This document shows positions 44,648-52,529 of a stretch of 64,000 bases of DNA, piece after piece; position 1 is the first letter of the stretch; every line of letters begins with the position of its first letter. Source of the stretch: a bacterium (GTDB lineage Bacteria; UBP6; UBA1177); assembly GCA_017405875.1 (NCBI GenBank), contig JAFQZM010000005.1, forward strand, positions 1 to 64,000, in the 5' to 3' direction. The translations under genes were made by a program, and so were the position numbers. The notes beneath the pieces were generated by a model, which worked only from the letters and a program-made list of their open reading frames with translations, did no database searches and was not told the DNA's origin.

Positions 44648-45730
44648 ATGGAAAATGATATTGTGATTCACAACGAAACAGACTTGCAGTCAAAGATTTA
44701 CACCATTCGAGGCATGAAGGTGATGCTCGACTCTGATCTGGCTGAAATTTATGGTTATTCAGTCAAGGCTTTCAATCAGCAAGTCAAGAATAACATTGAG
44801 AAATTTGACGAAGATTTTCGCTTTCAGCTGACAAAAGATGAGTATCATTCAATCCTAAGGTGCAAAAATTGCACCTTAGAAAATCAGGATGAGATTCTAA
44901 GGTCAAAAATTTTGACCTTAGAAAACAAAGAATCTGAAGTTATTGAAGAAGGTCAAAACTTGAAGTCAAAATTTTTGACTTCAAGTTGGGGAGGTGTGAG
45001 AAAACTTCCATACGCTTTCACAGAACAAGGAATTTACATGCTGATGACCGTTCTCAAAGGTGATTTGGCTACCCGACAAAGCAAAATATTGATCCGACTT
45101 TTCAAAGGAATGAAGGATTTTATCGTCGATAGCGGAAATCTTATCGGACAGAGTGAAGGTGCAAAACTCGCAATTCAGACTTCGCAAAACACGAAAGATA
45201 TTGCTATAATAAAGGAAACTATGGTTACAAAAGCCGAATTAACCGATTTTATGAAACTTTTCGACACGGGAATCAGAAACGAAGAAATACTGATTCTTGA
45301 CGGTGAGCCGTTCAAAGCTGATTTTGCGTATCAGAAAATCTATGAAACTGCAGAGCATAGCATCATTGTAATCGACGATTATTTGGGATTGAAAACTCTG
45401 CGCCATCTCGCAAGTGCGAAAAGCGGGGTTCAAATCACGATAATCAGTGACAACAAAGGAAAGAATCCATTGAAACTCACCGAATACAACGATTTTTTGA
45501 AGGAATATCCTGAAGTAAAAATCAAATTTATCGCTTCTCTTGGCAGAATCCACGACAGATATATCGCAATTGATTTCGGAACAAAAAACGAAAAACTCTA
45601 TCACTGCGGCGCATCCAGCAAAGACGCAGGGCGCAGAATCACAACAATCTTAGAAATCAAAGGAATCGCCGATTACAGGACAACACTTGAATCACTGCTT
45701 TCAAACAGAGAACTGAAACTGAATTTGTGA
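44648..45730 (+). CDS. ORF6N-domain protein with PLD-like C-terminus
   Basis: The 360-residue protein begins with an ORF6N DNA-binding domain (about 10-140: TIRGMKVMLDSDLAEIYGY, VKAFNQQVKNN, LPYAFTEQGIYML), known from phage and accessory regions. An insertion between its two halves repeats the pattern LRSKxLTLE, and each repeat is encoded by a DNA palindrome. The C-terminal domain (about 205-350) resembles a single phospholipase-D-like unit with IHDRYIAID (HxRxxxxD in place of HxKxxxxD) and GASSKDAG. It may bind or cut DNA. It has no strong ribosome site. It is flanked by direct repeats and is likely a mobile single-gene cassette. Confidence 0.8.
   Translation: MENDIVIHNETDLQSKIYTIRGMKVMLDSDLAEIYGYSVKAFNQQVKNNIEKFDEDFRFQLTKDEYHSILRCKNCTLENQDEILRSKILTLENKESEVIEEGQNLKSKFLTSSWGGVRKLPYAFTEQGIYMLMTVLKGDLATRQSKILIRLFKGMKDFIVDSGNLIGQSEGAKLAIQTSQNTKDIAIIKETMVTKAELTDFMKLFDTGIRNEEILILDGEPFKADFAYQKIYETAEHSIIVIDDYLGLKTLRHLASAKSGVQITIISDNKGKNPLKLTEYNDFLKEYPEVKIKFIASLGRIHDRYIAIDFGTKNEKLYHCGASSKDAGRRITTILEIKGIADYRTTLESLLSNRELKLNL
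44853..44988. repeat. Three consecutive coding palindromes in the ORF6N gene
   Basis: Palindrome 1 is 44855-44879 (arms CTAAGGTGCAA, 3-base loop). Palindrome 2 is 44895-44923 (arms TTCTAAGGTCAAAA, 1-base centre). Palindrome 3 is 44957-44987 (arms ending CTTGAAGTCAAAA, 1-base centre). The centres are 42 and 63 bases apart, both multiples of three. Arm sequences differ between palindromes but remain complementary within each. Confidence 0.9.
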
Positions 45731-45806
45731 TTTTCCTGAAAAATGCAAGTTAAAAAATGCGGCATTATCACCGTAAATCCTTGTTTTTTCCGACATTTCC
45801 TCCACC

Positions 45807-45874
45807 ATACCCCAAACCCCCGCTCTTTTCAAGTAATAACTGTTTAATTTTATTGAATAATTTTCTAATTTTTA
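45807..45874. repeat. About 70-bp direct repeat, right of ORF6N gene
   Basis: Partner of 44431-44500 in the same orientation. The rest of 45731-45944 is AT-rich and shows no gene. Confidence 0.85.
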
Positions 45875-45944
45875 TCCAAGAAGAATCAAAGAAAACGATG
45901 CGTTTTTGCGATTGGTTTTAGCGCGGAATTTAATTCGGAATATC

Positions 45945-46367
45945 TTAAAGTATAGAGAGCTGTTCCAAAGCTTTATCGATACTAATTGCCGGAACTTTTG
46001 ATTTAGTGAAATCTCTAATGTTTTCTGTGACGATATAATCCAATGCAGCATTTTCGGCGCATTTCATCTGCAAACCGTCTTCGAGGTCGAAGAAAGCCGG
46101 ATCATTCAGCACTTCCAAGAAATCATCCTGTTCTTCCGCAATCACTTGGAAGTTGGAAACAATCAGAAGTAAGAACTCTCTTCTGTCTTCAACAGAATAA
46201 AATTTTCTCGTTATGTAAAAAATATCTGTTAGAGAATGAGCAGAAACAAAACCGTTCAAATTACCAAGCAGGCACTCTTTTACAAGCAGGAATGCTTTCT
46301 CGTGGAATGAATTCGAGGGAATCAGATAGTCAAGAAGAATATTCGTGTCAAAGAAAAAATTTTTCAT
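45945..46367 (-). CDS. PIN-domain toxin (VapC-like)
   Basis: The 140-residue PIN ribonuclease begins NFFFDTNILLDYLIP with the first catalytic Asp. It has SAHSLTDIFYI, then DLEDGLQMKCA with the central acidic pair and YIVTENIRDF near the end. It overlaps the Phd-like antitoxin gene by four bases (ATGA). It differs in sequence from the PIN toxin at 14674-15078. Confidence 0.82.
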   Translation of the reverse strand: MKNFFFDTNILLDYLIPSNSFHEKAFLLVKECLLGNLNGFVSAHSLTDIFYITRKFYSVEDRREFLLLIVSNFQVIAEEQDDFLEVLNDPAFFDLEDGLQMKCAENAALDYIVTENIRDFTKSKVPAISIDKALEQLSIL

Positions 46368-46726
46368 GCTCCATACTTCTCATCAAGATATTCGAGGAAT
46401 TCTTTTTTTGCATCGAAATCTGCGGGAACTTGCAAACTTCCTTTAAATTTCTCAAACAACGCCATCGCTTCTTCTTTTGACATGTGCTCCATGGCACGAA
46501 GTTCTTCAAGAGTTTTCGTGACTGTGCGCCCCTGTTTCGTCTCTTCCACCGAGCGTTCAAGTTTCGCAATATAAGCTGATCTGCTGAGCTCGTTGTATTC
46601 AGCTTCAGAAAGCAGAACAACATTCTGATTCTTCGGGCGCGAGATCAAAATGACTTCACCGCCGAAAGCCTTGGCACAGACATCTTTAAAATTCGTTTTC
46701 ACATCGACTGCCCTTAACGCGATCAT
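46364..46726 (-). CDS. Phd/YefM-like antitoxin
   Basis: The 120-residue protein starts at the ATG at 46726 after a GGAGG site. An upstream in-frame start adds residues with no ribosome site. The N-terminal part (VDVKTNFKDVCAKAFGGEVILISRPKNQNVVLLSEAEYNEL in pattern) is the Phd/YefM DNA-binding fold. The C-terminal half, with EELRAMEHMSKEEAMALFEKF, should bind the PIN toxin and is longer than in typical Phd proteins. Confidence 0.82.
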   Translation of the reverse strand: MIALRAVDVKTNFKDVCAKAFGGEVILISRPKNQNVVLLSEAEYNELSRSAYIAKLERSVEETKQGRTVTKTLEELRAMEHMSKEEAMALFEKFKGSLQVPADFDAKKEFLEYLDEKYGA

Positions 46727-46904
46727 TTTAGCCTCCAAAAAGATACGTTTTTCAGCATCTATTTTAGCATCTAAAAAAGTATTTGTCAATGCAGCCTCCG
46801 TCAAACAATCGATCAAGCAACAAAAATATTCTAAAAATTAATTTTCAAAAGTCAAATTATTTTCAAATTTCTGATTCAAATACAACATTTTAATTTGATA
46901 TTTA

Positions 46905-46985
46905 TTTGAAAATATTTATTATTGGATTACAACAAGTTTATTTAGAGAAACGAGATGGAAAATGAAATTGGAAATTACAATTTGT
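46905..46985 (+). pseudogene. 5' remnant of an ORF6N gene
   Basis: The gene-poor stretch 46727-47118 contains this block. It resembles the -10 region, leader and first codons of the ORF6N gene at 44648. TTTATTATTGG, AGTTTATTT and ATGGAAAATGAAATTG align with TTTATTATCTG, AGTTTATTT and ATGGAAAATGATATTG. The frame stops after about ten codons (MENEIGNYNL). The remaining 46727-46904 sequence is AT-rich with nothing recognised. Confidence 0.6.
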
Positions 46986-47033
46986 GACATCCAATCCTGA
47001 TAAAATGGGATTTCAATAAAAAACCTCATTTTC

Positions 47034-47092
47034 TTGCCGGTATCGGCAAAAAAGTTGCTTTTTGAGCTTTTTTGATAAAAATCTTGCCGATA
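47034..47092. promoter_or_regulatory. TTGCCGATA half-sites upstream of second fic gene
   Basis: A perfect palindrome TTGCCG-GTAT-CGGCAA (47034-47049) and an additional half-site TTGCCGATA (47084-47092) lie 27-85 bases before the fic start. They look like an operator for the N-terminal helix-turn-helix of the encoded protein. Confidence 0.55.
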
Positions 47093-47118
47093 GAGGCTCA
47101 TTTTTCAAAGAGGTGCCT

Positions 47119-48003
47119 ATGGAATATATTTCAGTTGCGGAATTTGCCGAAAAATTCGGAATCAGTGAGCGGACAGCGCGAAACTACTGTGCGACAGGAA
47201 AAATAGAAGGAGCTTTTCTTACCGGAAAAACGTGGAATATCCCTGCCGATGCAGCTTTACCTAAACGCGCAAAAACAATAAAGGTTTCTCCGCTTCTTGC
47301 CGTGCTCAGAGATCAGAAAGAGTCGAAACTCAAAGGTGGCATTTATCACCGCACGCAGATAGATTTCACCTATAATTCGAATCACATCGAGGGAAGCCGT
47401 CTCACGAAGGAACAGACGCGCTTTATTTATGAGACCGACACTCTCGGTTTTGCCTCAGCTAACACGCGAATTGACGATATTATGGAAACCGTCAATCATT
47501 TCAGGTGCATAGATTATGTTATCGACCACGCCACAGACAAAATCACCGAGTCGCACATAAAACAGCTTCATCTCATTCTTAAAAACAATACTTCAGACAG
47601 TCAGAAGTCGTGGTTTGCAGTCGGCGACTACAAGCGGATCGCGAACGAGGTAGGTTTGGAAGAGACGGTCGCGCCGGATGATGTGGCACGCCACATCAAA
47701 GCACTGCTTGCCGGTTACTATGCGAAAAAGAGCCCCGATTTTAACGATATTCTCGATTTTCATGTCCGTTTTGAAAGGATCCACCCTTTTCAGGACGGAA
47801 ACGGGCGTGTCGGCAGACTGCTCATTTTCTGGCAGTGCCTTCAGGCTGGGATCGTGCCGTTTGTCATCACGGAAGAACTGCGTCTTTACTATTACCGCGG
47901 TCTTCAGAACTGGGGAAAAACTAATGCGTATTTGCGCGACACCTGCCTTTCAGCACAGGATAACTATAAGATTTTGTTAGATTATTTTAAGATCAAGTAC
48001 TGA
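47119..48003 (+). CDS. Fic-family protein with N-terminal helix-turn-helix
   Basis: The 294-residue product starts at the ATG at 47119 after GAGGTG. An upstream in-frame start runs through the operator region. Residues about 1-55 form a helix-turn-helix (EYISVAEFAEKFGISERTAR). The Fic domain has the inhibitory motif SNHIEGS and the catalytic HPFQDGNGRVGRL. This gives a self-inhibited AMP-transferase-type enzyme with its own DNA-binding part, differently arranged from the Fic protein at 37641-38702. Confidence 0.88.
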   Translation: MEYISVAEFAEKFGISERTARNYCATGKIEGAFLTGKTWNIPADAALPKRAKTIKVSPLLAVLRDQKESKLKGGIYHRTQIDFTYNSNHIEGSRLTKEQTRFIYETDTLGFASANTRIDDIMETVNHFRCIDYVIDHATDKITESHIKQLHLILKNNTSDSQKSWFAVGDYKRIANEVGLEETVAPDDVARHIKALLAGYYAKKSPDFNDILDFHVRFERIHPFQDGNGRVGRLLIFWQCLQAGIVPFVITEELRLYYYRGLQNWGKTNAYLRDTCLSAQDNYKILLDYFKIKY

Positions 48004-48018
48004 TTTGGAATCACCGGT

Positions 48019-48771
48019 TTAAGCCTTGATCCCCATAAATTTCGCGGCGTTGTTGTAGAAAACGTCTTCAAGCTGGGAGTCGTTGAGACCGCACGAAAGG
48101 ACGCGCTGGATCTCGACTGTCGGATGGTGGAACGGTGAGTCGATTCCGAACATCACGCGTTCGCTGCCGACTGTTTCGTAGGCGTTTTTGATCTGGCAGC
48201 CCATCGGCATTCCTGAACATTCAAGCATGAGGTTGTCAAACTTTTTCGCCATCGTGATGCTGCCGTCGATATAGACTCCGTGACCGTGCCCCATGTGGAT
48301 CATTACGACCTGAACCTGCGGATGGCGCTCAGCCAGAAGACCGATCTGCCACGGAAGCGAGAACGGCGGATGACCGCAGTGGATAAATACCGGTTTATCG
48401 TATTTTTTCGCGATTTCCATTATAGGATCGACCATAGGCGAATCGGCAGTAAAAGCGTCGAAAAGAGGCTGCATCTTGACTCCTGCGAACTTTTCGTCGC
48501 GCAGATAGTGCTCAAGCATGTCGTAAGCCTCTTGACCGAAATTCGCGTTTACCCAGCAGAGCGGGATTATCTTGTCGGGCATCTTTTTAAAAGCATCATT
48601 GAGCTCTTCATTCAGCGTGCATGCCGCCGGGCAAAGAATAGTTTTTTCGATGTTGTAGTCCGACATCTGCTTTTCCAGCATGTCGGCATCGAAATTGACA
48701 TTGAACGGGCTTCCGAAAAAGCCGATGTGAGAGTGCGCGTCGATTTTTTTGAATTTTGCGAAATCGTTCAT
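48019..48771 (-). CDS. Amidohydrolase-family metal-dependent hydrolase
   Basis: The 250-residue TIM-barrel hydrolase is of the amidohydrolase-2 group. Metal ligands are visible: the DAHSHIG HxH pair near the N-terminus, His in FIHCGHP, His in VVMIHMGHG, and the late Asp in FGIDSPF. The substrate is unknown, as members act as decarboxylases or lactone/amide hydrolases. The start at 48771 follows GGAGG and it lies directly downstream of tyrS. Confidence 0.85.
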   Translation of the reverse strand: MNDFAKFKKIDAHSHIGFFGSPFNVNFDADMLEKQMSDYNIEKTILCPAACTLNEELNDAFKKMPDKIIPLCWVNANFGQEAYDMLEHYLRDEKFAGVKMQPLFDAFTADSPMVDPIMEIAKKYDKPVFIHCGHPPFSLPWQIGLLAERHPQVQVVMIHMGHGHGVYIDGSITMAKKFDNLMLECSGMPMGCQIKNAYETVGSERVMFGIDSPFHHPTVEIQRVLSCGLNDSQLEDVFYNNAAKFMGIKA

Positions 48772-48786
48772 TTTTCCTCCTTACCA

Positions 48787-50064
48787 CTACCCTTTCTTAA
48801 TCAGGTGATAGTTCTTCTTTCCGCAGCGGATGACAAGCAGTGATCCGTGAAGAAGGTCTGTAGTTTTGAGCAACATGTCAGCGTTGTCAGCCTTTTCGTT
48901 GTTTACGTAGCAGCCGCCCTGCGCGATCATTGCCCTCGCCTTGCCTTTTGATGGCTGCATTTTGGTGAGAACGAGAAGATCGGTGAGGTTTACACCAGCT
49001 ACGAGCTCGCTTTCCGGAACGACTGTTGACGGAACGTCCTTGAAAATGCTGAGAAGGTCTTTTTCGCTGAGTCCGTGGAGATCTCCGCCGAAAAGTGCCG
49101 CGCTTGCCGCCTGTGCACTTCTGAGCCCTTCTTCGCCGTGCATGATTCTTGTCGCTTCGGTCGCCAGAAGGATCTGAGCTTTTCTCAAATGCGGCTCTTT
49201 TTTGTGCTCTTCGACAACTTTTTCGATCTCGTCAACATCAAGAAATGTGAATATTTTCAGCATCTTTTCGACATCTTCGTCGGTTACGTTGATCCAGTAC
49301 TGGTAGTATTGGTAAGGCGAAGTCTTTTCAGCGTCGAGCCATACCGCATTTCCTGCACTCTTGCCGAATTTTTCGCCGGTGGATGTCGTCATGAGCGGGA
49401 AAGTCATGCCGAAAGCCTTGCCTGCGTCGTCGGGATTCATCCTTCTGATGAGCTCAAGCCCAGCCGTGATGTTGCCCCACTGGTCGTTGCCGCCGAACTC
49501 GACCGTGCAGTTTTTCTCCTTGAAAAGATGAAGGAAATCGTGAGCCTGCAGGGTCATGTAGCTGAACTCGGTGAAGGAAATTCCGTTTTCCGAAGCGATC
49601 CTCGTTTTGACAGAATCTTTTGTCAGCATGTAGTTGATCGTGAAGAATTTACCGACTTCGCGCAGCCAGTCGAGGATAGACATGTTTGCCGTCCAGTCGT
49701 AGTTGTTTACGATTTCCGCCGGATTTTCGCTGTCAAATTTAAGGACTTTCCCCATCTGCTTTTTTATCGCTTCGACGTTTTCCCTAACCTTTTCAATGGT
49801 TTGCAGGTTTCTTTCGGTCGATCTTCCGCTCGGATCTCCGATCATTCCGGTTGCACCGCCGACAAGAGCCAGAACATTGTTTCCGTATCTCTGGAAATGC
49901 GCCAGCCCCATGATCGGAACGAGGTTTCCGATGTGAAGGCTGTTTGCCGTCGGATCGAAACCGCAATAGACCGTGACCTTGTTATTTTTCAAGTGTTCAA
50001 TGATACCTTCGTCAGTTACCTGCGCGATAAAACCGCGTCTTTTAAGTTCGTCGAAAACAGACAT
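48787..50064 (-). CDS. tyrS: Tyrosyl-tRNA synthetase
   Basis: TyrS charges tRNA-Tyr. The 425-residue class I synthetase has the HIGH-type motif in FDPTANSLHIGN, the KMSKS-type loop KFGKSAGNAVWL, and a C-terminal S4 RNA-binding domain (KGKARAMIAQGGCYVNN). The ATG at 50064 is used. The in-frame start upstream overlaps the GGAGG site. Confidence 0.96.
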   Translation of the reverse strand: MSVFDELKRRGFIAQVTDEGIIEHLKNNKVTVYCGFDPTANSLHIGNLVPIMGLAHFQRYGNNVLALVGGATGMIGDPSGRSTERNLQTIEKVRENVEAIKKQMGKVLKFDSENPAEIVNNYDWTANMSILDWLREVGKFFTINYMLTKDSVKTRIASENGISFTEFSYMTLQAHDFLHLFKEKNCTVEFGGNDQWGNITAGLELIRRMNPDDAGKAFGMTFPLMTTSTGEKFGKSAGNAVWLDAEKTSPYQYYQYWINVTDEDVEKMLKIFTFLDVDEIEKVVEEHKKEPHLRKAQILLATEATRIMHGEEGLRSAQAASAALFGGDLHGLSEKDLLSIFKDVPSTVVPESELVAGVNLTDLLVLTKMQPSKGKARAMIAQGGCYVNNEKADNADMLLKTTDLLHGSLLVIRCGKKNYHLIKKG

Positions 50065-50150
50065 TTTTTCCTCCAAAAATCAAAAAAACGGGGAATATTA
50101 CTTATGAATATCAAAAAAGCAAAAACGATAGGCTTAAAATCGGGAAAAAT

Positions 50151-52388
50151 TTACTTTTTTTCCAGGAATTTCGGTCTGAAAATGATGCAGATCGAAGGAA
50201 GAAGAACAATGGAACCGACAAGGCAGACCGCGATACTGAGAACGATGAGAGTGCCGAAATAACGTATCGGAAGGAACGAGCTGAAAAGAAGGATGACAAA
50301 TCCGACCATAACGCTCACCGCGTTGAAAATGATTCCGCGCCCTGTTGTCTGCAGCGTGTGGCGGACTGCCTCAGTCGTGTCGCCGTGCTTCTGCATTTCG
50401 ATTTTGTAGCGCCACAGAAAGTGGATCGTGTAGTCAACGCCGACTCCGATTACAATCGACGAAATAAGCGCCGTCGCGATATCGAGCGTGACTCCTGTAA
50501 ATCCCATGACTCCGAACATTAAGACAAGCGAAACTCCGAGCGGAATGCCCGCGATAAGCCCTGCAACTATCGATTTAAAGAGGATCATTACAAGGATCGA
50601 AACCGAAATGAAGGAAAGGAGAAGCGAAATGATCTGACCGTCGATAACGCTGTCGATGAGGTCTTTGAACATGACGCCCGAGCCCGTGATTTCCGAAAAA
50701 ATCGGCTCGTTTTCAATCAGTTTCTGCGTATCGATGACGACTTTTTTTATCGTTTCGCTGCTTTCACTGTTGAGCTGCACGATTATCTGCGCCTGCGTAA
50801 AATCGGCGTTCACAAGTTTCGTAAGTTCGTCGGGATCTCCCATTTCATTGTATTTCGTGAGGAAAAAATCGACCGCGTTTTTAGTTTCCGGAATTTCGCC
50901 GAAACCCTTTTCGCCTGGCTGGTAAGCCCCTTTCGTAACGAGTTTTATAAGTTTTGCTATCGAAAGAGTGTTTCCGACATTGGGATTCTGCCCTATCGTC
51001 CGCTCCGTTTCGTCGATTTTTCTAAGCACTGCCGGATCTTTTATGTCGGCTTTGACATTGACGCTGATTATCTGCGAACCGCCGAAATTGTCGTTGATAA
51101 GCTGCGAAGCCACCTGCGCCGGATGCCCTTTCGGATAGTAGCTTGCGAGGTTCGAATCAACTATGATTTTAGGGATTCCGAACGCCATGACAGCAGTCAT
51201 AACAATGCTTGCAACAAGAAGGGCTTTCGGATGTTTCGAGACGAAATCCGCAATATTTATAAGGAGTTTTTCTGTTGCAGGACGCTTTTCCTTATTTATC
51301 ACGGGAGCCGGGACCTTCATCATCGAAAGAACCGCCGGAATAAAGAAAATGCTTGCCGCAAGGGCGAACGTGATTCCCGTCGAAGAAAGGATTCCGAGCT
51401 GCGCCGCCGGAACTACCGTGTGAGTCATAAGGCAGAGCATTCCGGCAATCGTCGTAACGCCGGTGAGAAGAACCGGAACCGACATATCGGCATAAACCTC
51501 TTTTGCAAGTTCTTCCGCACTTTTTTTGCCCTGCGATTCCATGTTGTGAAGCTGATAACGGCTGATTATGTGGATTCCGTAACCGTTTGCGATCGCAATG
51601 AGAATAACCGGAAGAATTATCGTGACTGTGGTCATTTTCCAGCCCAGAAGCGGAACCAGGCCCATCGAAACGACTATCGACATTATTACGACTGAAAACG
51701 GCAGGATCACACCGCGAAGCTGCTTGAAACTTATGAAAAGAATGCCGAGCATAATGAGAAGTCCGAGCGGCATGAAAACCATCATGTCTTTCGGAACGTC
51801 TTCGGAAATGTGCTCTTTTATTACCGGAAGACCGCCCAGAGTGACTTTTCCGGGTCCTTCGATCTTTGCAACAGTTTCTCTAATATTTTTAGTGATTTCA
51901 AGACCTTTACCGTTGTTTTTCATTCTGACGAGAACCGTCGCCGCGGTAAAATCATCGTTTATCAGAGTGCGCATGACCATGTCGTTTCCTTTGAGCATAG
52001 TGCGGAGTTCTTCACGCTGCGCCAGCTCTTCGGGAGTTCCCTCTTTCGGTTTTTCGTCGGCAAAAGGATCATCGTCGACCATCGGGATCGAGTTCACTTT
52101 TTCAATGTCGGCAACTTCTTTGAGCGCCGCAGCAATCGCGTTTATCTGCGCCAGAACAGCAGGACGCAGGACATCCTTATCCTCGACGACGACGAAAACT
52201 ATCTCCATCCCGCCGAACTTCTCTTCAAGCTCCTTGAGATGGATTTTCAAATGGTCGGGAAGCATGTTTTCGACATCGGGATCGACTTCGCTGTCCTTGA
52301 GCGGAACAGCCATGATCAAAGTTACGACAATAAAAATTGCGATTATTAGACCGCGGAATTTTATAAGCCCGTCAGCAAAATTTTTCAT
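50151..52388 (-). CDS. MMPL/RND-superfamily transporter
   Basis: The 745-residue inner-membrane protein has the RND/MMPL layout. A first helix (about 13-30) is followed by a large periplasmic loop (about 32-200), a block of five to six helices (about 200-370), a second large loop, and a second helix block (about 580-740). Two conserved membrane motifs are seen: LLIMLGILFISFKQLRG and GVGVDYTIHFLWRYK. Such proteins export lipids, hopanoids or hydrophobic compounds. It is shorter than AcrB-type pumps and has no adaptor gene beside it. Confidence 0.88.
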   Translation of the reverse strand: MKNFADGLIKFRGLIIAIFIVVTLIMAVPLKDSEVDPDVENMLPDHLKIHLKELEEKFGGMEIVFVVVEDKDVLRPAVLAQINAIAAALKEVADIEKVNSIPMVDDDPFADEKPKEGTPEELAQREELRTMLKGNDMVMRTLINDDFTAATVLVRMKNNGKGLEITKNIRETVAKIEGPGKVTLGGLPVIKEHISEDVPKDMMVFMPLGLLIMLGILFISFKQLRGVILPFSVVIMSIVVSMGLVPLLGWKMTTVTIILPVILIAIANGYGIHIISRYQLHNMESQGKKSAEELAKEVYADMSVPVLLTGVTTIAGMLCLMTHTVVPAAQLGILSSTGITFALAASIFFIPAVLSMMKVPAPVINKEKRPATEKLLINIADFVSKHPKALLVASIVMTAVMAFGIPKIIVDSNLASYYPKGHPAQVASQLINDNFGGSQIISVNVKADIKDPAVLRKIDETERTIGQNPNVGNTLSIAKLIKLVTKGAYQPGEKGFGEIPETKNAVDFFLTKYNEMGDPDELTKLVNADFTQAQIIVQLNSESSETIKKVVIDTQKLIENEPIFSEITGSGVMFKDLIDSVIDGQIISLLLSFISVSILVMILFKSIVAGLIAGIPLGVSLVLMFGVMGFTGVTLDIATALISSIVIGVGVDYTIHFLWRYKIEMQKHGDTTEAVRHTLQTTGRGIIFNAVSVMVGFVILLFSSFLPIRYFGTLIVLSIAVCLVGSIVLLPSICIIFRPKFLEKK

Positions 52389-52465
52389 AAAAACCTCTGT
52401 TCAAAGTAACAAACAACATTTTCGGACTGCTTTTACCGAAGCTCGGTTACAAATTCAAGTAAATC

Positions 52466-52493
52466 TTGCATAAGTAAAGAAGTTTAATATTAT
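52466..52493 (+). promoter_or_regulatory. Promoter of the large TPR gene
   Basis: TTGCAT (52466-52471), a 16-base spacer and TATTAT (52488-52493), 37 bases before the ATG at 52530. Confidence 0.5.
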
Positions 52494-52529
52494 TCCGCGG
52501 CGAAGATAAAAATTTATGCGGAGGGTTTC

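Noticed and set aside
44853-44988. CRISPR array in the ORF6N gene
   Set aside because: Only three units of different sequence, all in frame inside a gene, with no identical repeats and no cas genes nearby.
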